DNA of 64,000 bases from Claveliimonas monacensis (GCF_014982975.1 NZ_JADCKL010000002.1:186001-250000), one strand, 5' to 3'; numbered from the stretch's first letter, positions 34,261-43,836 are shown. Program-made: numbers and translations. Notes: a model not told the origin generated them from the sequence alone.

Positions 34261-34307
34261 AAAGACCAGATATGCAGCTTCCCCACTCTGCGTATCTGGT
34301 CTTTTTT
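34261..34307. terminator. Bidirectional terminator
   Basis: AAAGACCAGATA.GCAG pairs with CTGC.TATCTGGTCTTT, with TTTTTT on the plus strand and an A-rich start giving T on the minus strand. It separates two convergent genes. Confidence 0.85.
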
Positions 34308-34308
34308 C

Positions 34309-34845
34309 CTAACCGAAATTTTTCTGGATCAACCGGCAGTATTCCTGGAATACCGATTCTTTCTGAAAGTCCTTGGCAAGGGCATCCCGGATGCCCTTGT
34401 AGTACCAGCCGATCATCTTCTTATCTTTCATGCGGAAGCGGTTCCAGAGCTCCTCCCCCACCTTGGGATAGTCCCTGTCAATGTCCCGCATGTTGGACAA
34501 TTTGTCTGCCAGTCCGATCATCTGCACCTCCCTGGGGGCGCTCCCGATGGACTGGATCGTTGCGCTTTTCCTCTCCAGCCAGGTTTTGGATTTGTCTTCG
34601 CTCTCTCCCGCCACCATAGCTGCCACCCTGGGACTAAACTCCAGCGCCAGCACTTCCCGGGTCACTCCCTGGCAGTCCTCAATGGTGTCGTGGAGCACCG
34701 CAGCGCTGATCACCTCCTCATCCCGGGTCATGGTGGACACAATGTCCTTGACCTCTATGGGATGGACGATATAGGGGCGCCTTGTCCCCTTTCGGAACTG
34801 TCCTTCGTGAGCCTTCGTCGCAAATTCAACTGCCCTGTCGATCAT
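34309..34845 (-). CDS. HD-domain (p)ppGpp hydrolase-like protein
   Basis: A 178-aa HD phosphohydrolase related to the hydrolase domain of RelA/SpoT and to Mesh1. Metal-site residues are in AHEGQFRKGTRRPYIVHPIE and AAVLHDTIEDC, with a later LADKLSNMRDI. There is no synthetase, TGS or ACT domain. ATG 34845 is seven bases after GAGG; ATG 34851 is too close. It could hydrolyse alarmones or other nucleotides. Confidence 0.85.
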   Translation of the reverse strand: MIDRAVEFATKAHEGQFRKGTRRPYIVHPIEVKDIVSTMTRDEEVISAAVLHDTIEDCQGVTREVLALEFSPRVAAMVAGESEDKSKTWLERKSATIQSIGSAPREVQMIGLADKLSNMRDIDRDYPKVGEELWNRFRMKDKKMIGWYYKGIRDALAKDFQKESVFQEYCRLIQKNFG

Positions 34846-34974
34846 ATTCATACCTCTTTTTCATCCTCTGCTTCCATCGCTAATGATAATTGTCTCCGAA
34901 TTCTCCTCTCCCTGCAAAAATAACTTGTCTAAATTATGCATACATCATAGCATCAGTGGACAGAAATAGCAACT

Positions 34975-35907
34975 CTATTGTTTGATTTGATACATCCTTT
35001 CCGCCATATTCTTCCCCTGCTTTCCCTTTCTGTACTCTCCGGCGCTCATATGGTAATGCTGTCGGAATTTCCGGCAAAAATAGCCGGCGCTTGCAAAGCC
35101 CGTGTCCGATGCGATAACAGAAACCGGCTTCTGGGTTGTCAGGAGCTCCGCCGCCGCACGGGACAGCCGGTAACCTATAAGGTACGCTACCGGGGATGTA
35201 TGAATGCCTGACTGAAAAATATGCAGGGCGCCACTTTTGCTCAGAGAGGCCGCCCCCGCGATCTCCTCCAGTGTTATTTCCTCCATATAGTGGTCGTGGA
35301 TAAACTGTATCATGGTCTGCAGCTGCGCCTGCTTATGGTTCAGCCGGCGCAGCTTCGGCAGACCGGATGCCTGCGCCATATTTTTCTCCAGCAGATCCCA
35401 TATCTCCAGAAGCATCCTGACAGTAGAAAGCTCGTTTCTTCCTCCTTCCTCCTGAAGCGCAAAAATCTGTCCCAAAATCTGGAGGATCTGTCTTTGCCAT
35501 ACAATATGAGGTTCAAGGATCTGGTATGGAGCAGAGAGTACTATGACCGGTCTGACGTACTTCTGATAAATAAGGGACTCTTCCGGTGCAAGGAGTGACG
35601 GTGCGAAAACAATGTTGGGTGCATATACGCTCTGATATGCCTCGAACCGATGCAGGATACCGCTGTTGATAAACACGCCGCATCCCTGAGGCAGATTGAT
35701 CTTATCTTCTCCGACACAGCAGACCGCATTTCCACTGGCTGCCACAAGAAACTCCAGCTCGTTATGCCAGTGCCAGCCGATCCTATGAAAATCAAATCTC
35801 CATATATCTTCCGGATAGTACGCAAACGGATAATCGCTTTTCCCGTGCGATACCGCTTCCCGGAGCGTTTCATCCGTGATCGTCCTGCAGACTCCCACCG
35901 TCCTCAC
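34975..35907 (-). CDS. AraC family transcriptional regulator
   Basis: A 310-aa regulator with an N-terminal cupin-like sensor (HWHNELEFLVAASGNAV) and a C-terminal pair of helix-turn-helix units (EITLEEIAGAASLSKSGALHIFQ and PVSVIASDTGFASAGYFCRKF). The start GTG 35907 has only a weak ribosome site (ATGAG); the next GTG at 35898 is an alternative. It is divergent from an MFS transporter, which is its likely target. Confidence 0.9.
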   Translation of the reverse strand: MRTVGVCRTITDETLREAVSHGKSDYPFAYYPEDIWRFDFHRIGWHWHNELEFLVAASGNAVCCVGEDKINLPQGCGVFINSGILHRFEAYQSVYAPNIVFAPSLLAPEESLIYQKYVRPVIVLSAPYQILEPHIVWQRQILQILGQIFALQEEGGRNELSTVRMLLEIWDLLEKNMAQASGLPKLRRLNHKQAQLQTMIQFIHDHYMEEITLEEIAGAASLSKSGALHIFQSGIHTSPVAYLIGYRLSRAAAELLTTQKPVSVIASDTGFASAGYFCRKFRQHYHMSAGEYRKGKQGKNMAERMYQIKQ

Positions 35908-35927
35908 CTCATATCAAACGAATTTAA

Positions 35928-35994
35928 TTTTGTGATATTATACCATATTTTAGTGATTTTATTCAATGTCTTCCCGTTTTTTATGTGATATAAT
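35928..35994. promoter_or_regulatory. Divergent promoters with three GTGAT repeats
   Basis: Three direct repeats of the form TTTT-n-GTGAT-n-T-n-AT at 35928-35941, 35948-35962 and 35980-35994. The GTGAT cores are 21 and 32 bases apart, two and three helical turns. The outer copies overlap extended -10 boxes (TGGTATAAT for araC on the minus strand, TGATATAAT for the MFS gene). They are probable AraC-protein sites. Confidence 0.55.
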
Positions 35995-36020
35995 CCCATC
36001 TGAAGCAAGGAGGAACAAAC

Positions 36021-37229
36021 ATGTCAAACAAATATACAAAAACAATAGCAGCCTGTTTTACAGGATATATCGTACAGGCTGTCGTCAACAACTTTGCGCC
36101 GCTGCTATTTTTACTTTTTCAGAACATCTACCATATCCCGCTTTCACAGATCACGCTGCTCGTGACCTTTAACTTCGGGATACAGCTTCTGACCGATCTT
36201 CTCTCCGTTTCTTTTGTGGACAGGATCGGCTACAGAGTCTCTATGATCGCAGCCCATATTTTGTCAGCTGCAGGTCTGATCCTCCTCACTGTCCTGCCTG
36301 AAATCCTGCCTGCTCCATTTGCCGGCATATTGATTTCTGTCATGATCTACGCAGTCGGAGGCGGACTCCTCGAAGTATTGGTCAGCCCTGTTGTAGAAGC
36401 CTGCCCCACGAAGCACAAGGAGAAGGCCATGAGCATGCTCCACTCATTTTACTGCTGGGGCTATGCGGGGGTTGTGCTTGTATCGACACTGTTTTTCCAG
36501 ATTGCAGGCACAGAAAACTGGAAGCTGCTGGCACTGACCTGGGCGATCCTCCCCATCTGCAATGCCTTTGCGTTTGCCAGGGTTCCTATAGCTCCGTTGC
36601 AAGAAGGCGGTGAAGACTGCATGAAAACAGGAGACCTGTTCAGAAACAGGCTGTTCTGGGTCCTGCTTGTCATGATGGTATGCGCCGGGGCAAGCGAACA
36701 GGCGGTGAGCCAGTGGGCGTCTGTATTTGCCGAGAAGGGTCTGGGGATTTCCAAAACAGCGGGAGACCTGGCAGGGCCCATGGCATTTGCCGTCCTGATG
36801 GGACTGTCACGGCTGTTTTACGGAAAATACGGTCATCTCATCCACCTGGAACGCTTCATGGTCTATAGCGGGGCTCTGTGCGTTCTGTCTTATCTTGGGA
36901 TTTCGCTCATGCCATTCCCTCTTCTCAGTCTGGCCTCCTGCGCCGTCTGCGGTCTGTCCGTCGGCATCATGTGGCCAGGTACTTTCAGCAAGGCTTCTGC
37001 CGCTCTCCCAAAAGGCGGAACGGCCCTGTTTGCCTTACTGGCCCTTGGCGGAGATGTAGGCTGCTCAGCAGGTCCCACCCTGGTAGGCCTGGTATCCGGA
37101 GCAATGGATGACAATCTGAAAGCGGGCGTTCTGGCAGGTGTCATTTTCCCGCTCCTTCTGCTGACGGGAATCGCACTCGCCAAAAAACCAAAGGAGGGCT
37201 GCTGCAATGAGAGGGAAGCTGTCTGTTGA
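36021..37229 (+). CDS. MFS transporter
   Basis: A 402-aa major facilitator with 12 membrane helices. After helix 2 comes the loop DLLSVSFVDRIGYRVSM (the MFS D-x-x-x-D-R-x-G-x-R motif). It resembles the FucP-like group of sugar or organic solute transporters; the substrate cannot be read from sequence. AAGGAGG lies seven bases before ATG 36021. Divergent to the AraC gene; its end overlaps the next small gene by 23 bases. Confidence 0.85.
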   Translation: MSNKYTKTIAACFTGYIVQAVVNNFAPLLFLLFQNIYHIPLSQITLLVTFNFGIQLLTDLLSVSFVDRIGYRVSMIAAHILSAAGLILLTVLPEILPAPFAGILISVMIYAVGGGLLEVLVSPVVEACPTKHKEKAMSMLHSFYCWGYAGVVLVSTLFFQIAGTENWKLLALTWAILPICNAFAFARVPIAPLQEGGEDCMKTGDLFRNRLFWVLLVMMVCAGASEQAVSQWASVFAEKGLGISKTAGDLAGPMAFAVLMGLSRLFYGKYGHLIHLERFMVYSGALCVLSYLGISLMPFPLLSLASCAVCGLSVGIMWPGTFSKASAALPKGGTALFALLALGGDVGCSAGPTLVGLVSGAMDDNLKAGVLAGVIFPLLLLTGIALAKKPKEGCCNEREAVC

Positions 37230-37449
37230 AAAAACTGAAGAAGGACATACTTTTATCGTATTTTCTGTGGATAATACAGAAACGGTAAACAAATTGACCG
37301 TGGACATGCTGGACACCGGGCTGGATATCCTGTATGAACCCAAAGTCACAGACAAAGGATATGAGAGCTGTTTTATATGCACTGAAGAAACGGCAATAAA
37401 AATACGCGCCCGGACAGCCGGCTGGACACCAGACCGGACTCTGTTGTAA
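37207..37449 (+). CDS. Hypothetical protein, 80 aa, coupled to the MFS gene
   Basis: MRGKLSVEKTEEGHTFIVFS continues into an alternating, probably alpha/beta protein ending WTPDRTLL. It starts inside the MFS gene after AAGGAGGGCTGCA and ends just before the SDR gene's upstream region. No membrane helix or known motif. Confidence 0.55.
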   Translation: MRGKLSVEKTEEGHTFIVFSVDNTETVNKLTVDMLDTGLDILYEPKVTDKGYESCFICTEETAIKIRARTAGWTPDRTLL

Positions 37450-37480
37450 AATGGAGCAAAAGGGAAAAAGGAGAATGTTC

Positions 37481-38227
37481 ATGTCCGCAAAACCGTCTGC
37501 AAAATACGCACTTATCACAGGAGCCTCCAGGGGCATTGGCCGGGCCTGCGCCCTTCGATTTGCCCGGGAGGGGTGGCACGTCTTTCTCAACTGCCGCTCA
37601 TCCCTGGATGAGCTGGAGGAGGTCCAGGAAGAAATCCAGAAGCATCTTCCCGGAGACTGTACCCTGGTTCCGGGAGACGTGGGCAGCCCGGCGGATGTCC
37701 GGCAGATATTTGAGAAAATTTATCAGATCTGTCCCTGCCTGGACGTGCTTGTCAACAATGCAGGCATCGCCCATATGGGACTGCTCACTGACATGACAGA
37801 CACCGAGTGGCAAAGACTTCTTGACACCAATCTGTCCTCCGTCTTCTACTGCTGCCGCAGCGCCATCCCGCCTATGGTGACCCGGAAACAGGGAAGGATT
37901 ATCAGCATCTCCTCTATGTGGGGAACCGTGGGGGCATCCTGCGAGGCCGCCTACTCGGCCGCCAAGTCCGGCATCCACGGACTGACCAGGGCGCTGGCCA
38001 AAGAGCTGGCTCCAAGCGGCATCCAGGTCAACGCCATCGCCTGCGGCGTCATCGACACAGCCATGAACGGCTGGCTTTCTCCCGAAGAGAATCAGGAGCT
38101 GAAAGAGGAGATTCCCACCGGCCGTTTTGGAACGCCGGAGGAAGTGGCGGATCTCGTGTGGCAGATCTCCCATGCTCCCCACTATATGACCGGACAGATC
38201 ATAGGAATAGACGGAGGGTATATCTGA
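37481..38227 (+). CDS. Short-chain dehydrogenase/reductase (FabG/YmfI-like)
   Basis: A 248-aa NAD(P)-dependent reductase. Cofactor loop TGASRGIGRA, NNAG motif (VLVNNAGIAHMG), catalytic Ser in ISISSMWG, and YSAAKSG carrying the Tyr-x-x-x-Lys pair. The C-terminal IIGIDGGYI is typical of FabG-like enzymes. The sequence also resembles the YmfI reductase that modifies EF-P (resemblance only). ATG 37481 is seven bases after GGAG. Confidence 0.87.
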   Translation: MSAKPSAKYALITGASRGIGRACALRFAREGWHVFLNCRSSLDELEEVQEEIQKHLPGDCTLVPGDVGSPADVRQIFEKIYQICPCLDVLVNNAGIAHMGLLTDMTDTEWQRLLDTNLSSVFYCCRSAIPPMVTRKQGRIISISSMWGTVGASCEAAYSAAKSGIHGLTRALAKELAPSGIQVNAIACGVIDTAMNGWLSPEENQELKEEIPTGRFGTPEEVADLVWQISHAPHYMTGQIIGIDGGYI

Positions 38228-38253
38228 TCTGCCTCAGATCAGATATACCCTCC
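38213..38253. terminator. Perfect 18-bp hairpin between convergent genes
   Basis: Arms 38213-38230 and 38236-38253 are exact complements with a GCCTC loop. The stop of the SDR gene lies in the left arm. T-tracts on both sides are weak. Confidence 0.7.
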
Positions 38254-38270
38254 ATTTACGTCTGTGCTTC

Positions 38271-38810
38271 TTATTTTACAAGCCTCTGGATCTTCTTGCT
38301 CTCGTCTGTCCCGGCTTTTTCAAGCAGCTCAAAGAGCAGGGCCTCGTATGTCGTGAGGATGGCTCCCTCCTGCTGTGCTCTTATGAAAGCTGTTTCGCAG
38401 TCTGCCCTTCTGCGGCTGGAGACACAGTCTGTCACAAGAACAGGCACATAGCCTGCCTCCTTCAGATCGATCAATGTCTGCAGCACACAGATGTGGGCTT
38501 CCACACCGCACAGGATGATATATTTTTTCTCCTGTATCTGCGGACAGCTTCTGATCACATCTTCAAAGGCACTAAAGCGGATTTTTTCTACGAACTCTTC
38601 TGTCCCCGCAGCCCGGGTCAGTTCTTTCACTGTACTTCCCAGTCCCTTTGTGTACTGCTGGGTAAGCACCATGGGAATGCCCAATGTGCGCAGCCCCGCC
38701 AGCAGGATAGAAGAATTCTCAGTGAGAGCTTCCTTTCTGTCCATGGCAGGCATCAGTTTCTCCTGGTAATCAATGACAATGGCTGCCGTGTGTTCTCTTT
38801 CGATCCTCAT
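38271..38810 (-). CDS. Isochorismatase-family cysteine hydrolase
   Basis: A 179-aa hydrolase. The catalytic triad is visible: Asp14 in AIVIDYQEKLMP, Lys in VEKIRFSAFE, and the nucleophilic Cys in LCGVEAHICVLQT, with the cis-peptide V-E before it. Related to YcaC-type hydrolases; substrate unknown. ATG 38810 is preceded by GGGGAGG. It is a complete relative of the family whose relic lies at 461-612. Confidence 0.9.
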   Translation of the reverse strand: MRIEREHTAAIVIDYQEKLMPAMDRKEALTENSSILLAGLRTLGIPMVLTQQYTKGLGSTVKELTRAAGTEEFVEKIRFSAFEDVIRSCPQIQEKKYIILCGVEAHICVLQTLIDLKEAGYVPVLVTDCVSSRRRADCETAFIRAQQEGAILTTYEALLFELLEKAGTDESKKIQRLVK

Positions 38811-38839
38811 AAATGCGCCCTCCCCTTTCTTTTATCCTG

Positions 38840-39592
38840 TTATTTGAGATCCAGCTCCACCGGACAGTGGTCAGATCCCATCACATCTGTCAGTATTTTC
38901 GCATCCTCCAGCCTGTCCTCCAGGCATTTGGACACACAGAAATAGTCAATACGCCACCCTGCATTCTTCTCTCTGGCTTTAAACCGGTAGGACCACCAGG
39001 AGTAGATCCCCTCCTTTTCGGGGTAGAAATAGCGGAAGGTATCAATAAATCCAGCCTCCAGAAGTTCGGTAAACTTCTGCCTCTCCTCATCTGTAAATCC
39101 CGCATTCTTCCTGTTTGTCTTCGGATTTTTCAGATCGATCTCCCTGTGGGCCACGTTCAGGTCCCCGCAGAAGATCACAGGCTTCTTTTCCTCCAGCTTT
39201 TTCAGATATGCCAGGAAATCTGTCTCCCACTGCATCCTGTAGGGAAGCCTTGCCAGTTCATTCTGGGAGTTGGGGGTGTACACGGTGACAAAATAAAACT
39301 TCGGGTACTCCAGGGTAATGACCCTGCCCTCCTGATCATGCTCCTCCATGCCGATGCCGTAGGATACAGACAACGGCTCTTCCTTCGTAAACACAGCCGT
39401 GCCGGAGTATCCTTTCTTCACAGCATAGTTCCAGTACTGATGATAACCCGGGGTCTCCAGGTCGATCTGTCCCTCCTGCAGCTTTGTCTCCTGGACACAG
39501 AAGATGTCCGCATCCGCCTCTTTAAAAAAGTCTGCAAAGCCTTTCTGGACACAGGCCCGCAGGCCGTTCACATTCCAGGAAATCAATTTCAT
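38840..39592 (-). CDS. xthA: Exodeoxyribonuclease III
   Basis: A 250-aa AP endonuclease/3'-5' exonuclease of base-excision repair. [14 protein letters not shown] and the metal ligand Glu in [11 protein letters not shown] start the fold. [12 protein letters not shown] and the C-terminal [12 protein letters not shown] (catalytic His) close it. ATG 39592 follows AAGGAG. Confidence 0.96.
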   Translation of the reverse strand: MKLISWNVNGLRACVQKGFADFFKEADADIFCVQETKLQEGQIDLETPGYHQYWNYAVKKGYSGTAVFTKEEPLSVSYGIGMEEHDQEGRVITLEYPKFYFVTVYTPNSQNELARLPYRMQWETDFLAYLKKLEEKKPVIFCGDLNVAHREIDLKNPKTNRKNAGFTDEERQKFTELLEAGFIDTFRYFYPEKEGIYSWWSYRFKAREKNAGWRIDYFCVSKCLEDRLEDAKILTDVMGSDHCPVELDLK

Positions 39593-39624
39593 AGTCTAGT
39601 TTCTCCTTGTTATCTATTTGCCAT

Positions 39625-40359
39625 CTAATAATATACTTTTCTCAAAAACAGGCCTCTGGCCGGAGCGAGAAATCCCGCCAGGCTGCGGTCCTCCGCCGCT
39701 ATGACCACCGGGAGCTTGCTGGCATCCCTCCGTCCTGTCCCGATCTCGATCAGCGTCCCTGTCAGGATACGCACCATATGGTAGAGAAAACCGGAACCAT
39801 AGTAGGTGATCCTCACTTTCTCCCCGGAGCGCACGATCTTGATATTGTAGATCCTGCGGACTGTATCGTTTGTTTCTTTGTTGTCCGTAAAGCTGGCAAA
39901 ATTCTTGACGCCGATGAGATATTTCACAGCATCCCGCATGGCTTCTATGTCCAGTTTCTCCGGATAATGGTAGCAGTAGCGCCTGGAAAACACATCCGGC
40001 TTTTCCCTGCAGTCTATATAGTATTCGTATTTCTTTCCCTTGGCGCTTTTTCTCGCATGGAAGTTATTCTTTACAAGCTCCACCTTGAGAACGCGGATAT
40101 CTTCCGGAAGATAGCGGTTCAGAGCAGCTTTCAGCTCATCCGGCTCATAGAGGCCGGACAGCTTTACGCTGGCCACCTGCCCTCTTGCGTGAACACCGCT
40201 GTCTGTCCTTCCCGAGCCGTCCACCTGTACCCGGTAGCCAACGATCCTCCCCAGGCTCCACTCCATAATGTACTGTATCGTATTGTCCGTCGTCGCCTGC
40301 CGCTGCCATCCCTGGTAGCGGCTGCCGTCATAGGCAATGGTCAATTTATAGTTTCTCAT
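39625..40359 (-). CDS. truA: tRNA pseudouridine(38-40) synthase
   Basis: A 244-aa TruA. The catalytic Asp is in GRTDSGVHARGQV, and the substrate-binding blocks NNFHARKSAKGKKYEYYI and GSGFLYHMVRILTG are intact. It modifies the anticodon arm of many tRNAs. ATG 40359 is seven bases after GGGTG; a GTG two codons earlier is possible. In line with xthA, 32 bases apart. Confidence 0.95.
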   Translation of the reverse strand: MRNYKLTIAYDGSRYQGWQRQATTDNTIQYIMEWSLGRIVGYRVQVDGSGRTDSGVHARGQVASVKLSGLYEPDELKAALNRYLPEDIRVLKVELVKNNFHARKSAKGKKYEYYIDCREKPDVFSRRYCYHYPEKLDIEAMRDAVKYLIGVKNFASFTDNKETNDTVRRIYNIKIVRSGEKVRITYYGSGFLYHMVRILTGTLIEIGTGRRDASKLPVVIAAEDRSLAGFLAPARGLFLRKVYY

Positions 40360-40403
40360 ATGCACACACCCGATCTATCTGTAAATCTGAAAAAATTTTG
40401 TAT

Positions 40404-40436
40404 ATCAAAAAAGAAGAAGCTGTATATGCTTCCTCT
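40404..40436 (-). terminator. Terminator after the ThrE-like gene
   Basis: On the minus strand AGAGGAAGC / GCTTCTTCT (one G-U pair) with an ATATACA loop, then TTTTTT. Confidence 0.75.
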
Positions 40437-40484
40437 TTTATCATAGCACTTTCCTATAGGATGCGCAATTTATTTCTGGAGCTA

Positions 40485-41735
40485 TCAGATGATATTTTCT
40501 CCTCTGTATTCTTCCCTGCGCACCGCGTAGAGGATGCACCGGGACACCACGTCCACGATCAGAAAACCGAGGGCAATCGCCAGGCAGGTCTCCAGCAACA
40601 CGCTGGTCTCCTGGCTGGCCATAGCGCTGTCGCCGCTGACCCAGCCGTACATCATATAGTACAGATTAGGTCCGGGAATCAGGGGAAAGGCTGAGGCTGT
40701 CAGGAAAATGGTGGCCGGCGCCTTGTTGACCCTTGCCATAATAAAGGCAAATGCCGCCACAAACACGGCTCCCGCCATGGTTGCCCCAAAATTGCTGGGC
40801 CATATCTCATACACCAGACAGTAGATCGCCCATGTAAAGAAAGCTCCGATCCCGGAAAATATGACCTGCTTCCCCTGAATCTTAAACCACAGGGCAAATC
40901 CCACACAGGCCACTGTACAGGAGATAAGCTGAATGGGTACACTGTGGTTCAGGGTAAATCCATCGTAGGCTCCCTCCCCCAGCAGCTTCATGGCAATGGC
41001 GATCCCAAAAGCAATGCCCGCCGCCCCCAGAATAGAGTTCATGATATTGATCAGACCGGAGAGGAAGTCTCTCTGGAGGATCTCCCTGATCCCGTTGGTG
41101 GTACTCAGGGCACTGATCAGCAGCATGACGATCCCGATCATGATCCGGTCCGGGTGCGTCCCGATCCCAAGGGAATCCATGCCGATGATCACTGTCTCTG
41201 AGAGGAAAGCCAGGATCAAATTGTAGATCAGAAGATTGTCCTCCCGCTTTCCCAGCCAGTTCCCCACAAACACGATCATAAACGATACGAGCACAGCCAC
41301 AAAGGCGTCTGTCATGCCGCAGCCAAAAAAGACGGCAAATCCGGTGCCGCCCATGATCCCGGCAAGGTAGGTGAGCCAGAGGGGCTGCTCTTTGCGATTC
41401 ATGACCTCCACATATCTCCTGTGCAGCTCATCCGCGTCCGGCGTGTGGGCGCACACATACCTGGCCAGATTGTTCATATAGTCCAGACGGTCATAGTTGA
41501 TGCCAGTGGACTCAATATGCCGAATCTGTGTAAGGATCTCTCCCTCCGGCGTCTCCACTGTAATCTGGATATTGCTGGGAATGACAAACACGTCATAGCG
41601 CTTGAAGCCGTAGCTTTTACACATCCGGTACATGGTGTCGTCCAGCCTGAAATTTTCCGCTCCGCTGCAGAGCATAGCTTCTCCTATGTCAAGTATGCCT
41701 TCCAAAATCCGCTGATAGTCCATTGTCTTACGCAT
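40485..41735 (-). CDS. ThrE family threonine/serine exporter (fused form)
   Basis: About 416 aa. It has an N-terminal soluble ThrE domain (LEGILDIGEAMLCSGAENFR; IPSNIQITVETPEGEI) and about ten membrane helices covering both the ThrE and the ThrE2-like halves, which many bacteria make as two proteins. The start is uncertain: ATG 41735 lies within the end of nrdR just after AGAGG, while ATG 41723 is after the nrdR stop but 14 bases from that site. Confidence 0.87.
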   Translation of the reverse strand: MRKTMDYQRILEGILDIGEAMLCSGAENFRLDDTMYRMCKSYGFKRYDVFVIPSNIQITVETPEGEILTQIRHIESTGINYDRLDYMNNLARYVCAHTPDADELHRRYVEVMNRKEQPLWLTYLAGIMGGTGFAVFFGCGMTDAFVAVLVSFMIVFVGNWLGKREDNLLIYNLILAFLSETVIIGMDSLGIGTHPDRIMIGIVMLLISALSTTNGIREILQRDFLSGLINIMNSILGAAGIAFGIAIAMKLLGEGAYDGFTLNHSVPIQLISCTVACVGFALWFKIQGKQVIFSGIGAFFTWAIYCLVYEIWPSNFGATMAGAVFVAAFAFIMARVNKAPATIFLTASAFPLIPGPNLYYMMYGWVSGDSAMASQETSVLLETCLAIALGFLIVDVVSRCILYAVRREEYRGENII

Positions 41736-42198
41736 TTCCTCTGTCCAGTATTTTCTTGATCTCATCCATAAAGGTGTTCACATCCTTAAATTCCCTGTAC
41801 ACAGACGCAAACCGGACGTAAGCCACCTCATCCAGCTTTTTCAGCTCATCCATAACGATCTCGCCGATCGTGCTGCTGGGGATCTCCTTTTCTTCCAGGC
41901 TAAAGATCTTTGTCTCGACTCTGTCAATACACTTCTGTATCTCCGCTGCAGACACAGGTCTTTTGTAGCACGCCCGCAGAATGCCCGTTTCGATCTTTCC
42001 GCGGTTGTACTGTTCCCTGTTGTTGTCCTTCTTAATAATGATCAGTGGAATGGTCTCTACTTTTTCATAGGTGGTAAACCGCTTTCCGCAGACATCGCAG
42101 GAGCGTCTTCTGCGGATGGAATTACCGTCATCTGCCGGCCTGGAGTCAATGACTCTGGTGTCCGGATGGTTGCAATATGGGCATTTCATCTTGGTCAT
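41728..42198 (-). CDS. nrdR: Transcriptional repressor NrdR
   Basis: A 156-aa ATP-cone repressor of ribonucleotide reductase genes. The zinc ribbon (CPYCNHPDTRV ... CDVCGKRFTTYE) and the ATP-cone (IIKKDNNREQYNRGKIETGI) are both present. No ribonucleotide reductase gene lies in the window. Confidence 0.96.
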   Translation of the reverse strand: MTKMKCPYCNHPDTRVIDSRPADDGNSIRRRRSCDVCGKRFTTYEKVETIPLIIIKKDNNREQYNRGKIETGILRACYKRPVSAAEIQKCIDRVETKIFSLEEKEIPSSTIGEIVMDELKKLDEVAYVRFASVYREFKDVNTFMDEIKKILDRGNA

Positions 42199-42258
42199 TC
42201 CGTCCTTTCTTGATATTCAAGACAAGTATATATCCCTCCGGCCGGACTTGTCAATTTA

Positions 42259-42513
42259 TTACTTTGGCCTGCGCCTTTTTTCTTCATGGATCTCCACCAG
42301 GATGATGTCCGGTCCGATCTTCCGGATACAGTCAAAGGGAATGACATACTCTCCGTCATCCCCAAACCATCCGCACAGAAGTCCTCCCCGGGGGACGATC
42401 ACTGACTCGATGCAGCCTGTACATTCGTCAAATACCAGGTCAGCCACATAGCCAAGCTTCCGGCAATCGCAGGCATTGATCACTTCTTTCTGCTGAAAAT
42501 CACAGAGCCTCAT
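42259..42513 (-). CDS. YlmC/YmxH family sporulation protein
   Basis: An 84-aa PRC-barrel protein: MRLCDFQQKEVINACDCRKL, then GYVADLVFDE and VIPFDCIRKIGPDIILV. Small YlmC/YmxH proteins of endospore formers are often found near nrdR-type or processing genes. Molecular role unknown. Confidence 0.88.
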   Translation of the reverse strand: MRLCDFQQKEVINACDCRKLGYVADLVFDECTGCIESVIVPRGGLLCGWFGDDGEYVIPFDCIRKIGPDIILVEIHEEKRRRPK

Positions 42514-42618
42514 GCTGTCACCTCCCCTTTCATCTTATGCAGACGCAAAGTGTCCGGTGACAGCACAAGGCTCTTTTATCCGATGTCCTGGCTGCTGCTA
42601 TTCGATTTTGTTTTTCTC

Positions 42619-43836
42619 TTACAGAGCCATGACTTTCTCATTGTTGAATGCCCTGGCGATCAGCACCGTCAGGATACCGCCCAGCGCAAGTGTCTCCACA
42701 AGGGTGATCAGGTACTGGGACATGGTCAGCTCATGGCTCAGGATCGCCTGGAGAGCAATGGCGCTGTTGTAGAACGGGATGTAGTAGTCCCAGGGACCTC
42801 CGTCTCCCATCCGGAACATAGTAAGAAGCCCTACTACCAACACCACCATATATACCGGCATAATGTAGCTGCTGGCCTCTTTTGTCGTCTTTGCAAAGAC
42901 AGAGATGAGAGCCACCACGGCTGAGTACAGAAAGGCGATAGCCACAAGGAGCAGCCCAAGCATAAGGATCTGGTCCGGCCCCAGGTTCAGGTTGAGGGCC
43001 TCATCCATGCCGGTCATGGAGTCCATCATAAAGGGGGTGCAGATCACCATGCCTGCCACATAAACCAGAGAAGAAATGCCCGACACTACCATCAGGGCAA
43101 ATACTTTTCCAAGGACGATAGAGGACCGTTTCACAGGCGCTACCAGCAGGCTTGCCATGGTTCCTCTCTCCTTCTCCCCGGCGATCATATCTGTCCCGAT
43201 TCCCATGGCGCCCGCAAAGAGAAGGATGGTGATAAAGTAAGGAAGCATCATGCCGAGGGCCTGGCCGCTGGCCTTCTCGTCATCCTGGATCACCATGTCG
43301 TCATTGTCCGAATTCACGGTAAATACTGTGATGGCATCCGGATTACCCACCCGGCCGGCAAGCAGGGTCTGTCGATAAGACTCCAGCACGCCCACGGAGA
43401 TTTCCTGGTACGCCTGTGAGGAATACTCCTCCGACGGGTTGTAGTAGGTCTTGATCTGGGGAACTGCATCTCCCTCCTGGAAGCCGGCGATCATTGCGTC
43501 AAAGTCTACCGGGAACTCGATGAGAAGGTCTGCATCCCCGTTCAGGATCGCATCTTCTGCCTCCCCTCTGTCGCTGTCAGAATCAATGGTCCGGATGTCA
43601 TACTCCGCCCCCGCCGATGCAAGGAACGTCTCAAAGCTGTCTGGCTCGTTCTGCATCCAGACGATGGCTTTATGCTCCTCTATATCGGACTGCATCTGGC
43701 CTGCCAGATTGTTGATGATCGTGAGCAGGACCACCATGATCAGGACCGGGAGAAGGAAGACAGAAAAGACCATCTTCTTGTCCTTCAGTATCCTGGCCAT
43801 CTCTTTGCCAAATATCTGCTTGATACCGTTCAGCAT
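42619..43836 (-). CDS. ABC-2 type permease (NatB-like)
   Basis: A 405-aa membrane subunit. One N-terminal helix (VFSVFLLPVLIMVVLLTIIN) is followed by a large extracellular domain (about 45-195) and five helices with the signature AGEKERGTMASLLVAPVKRS. This form matches NatB-type sodium/solute exporters. Its ATG follows the ATPase stop without any gap, so it is translated as a pair. Confidence 0.88.
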   Translation of the reverse strand: MLNGIKQIFGKEMARILKDKKMVFSVFLLPVLIMVVLLTIINNLAGQMQSDIEEHKAIVWMQNEPDSFETFLASAGAEYDIRTIDSDSDRGEAEDAILNGDADLLIEFPVDFDAMIAGFQEGDAVPQIKTYYNPSEEYSSQAYQEISVGVLESYRQTLLAGRVGNPDAITVFTVNSDNDDMVIQDDEKASGQALGMMLPYFITILLFAGAMGIGTDMIAGEKERGTMASLLVAPVKRSSIVLGKVFALMVVSGISSLVYVAGMVICTPFMMDSMTGMDEALNLNLGPDQILMLGLLLVAIAFLYSAVVALISVFAKTTKEASSYIMPVYMVVLVVGLLTMFRMGDGGPWDYYIPFYNSAIALQAILSHELTMSQYLITLVETLALGGILTVLIARAFNNEKVMAL

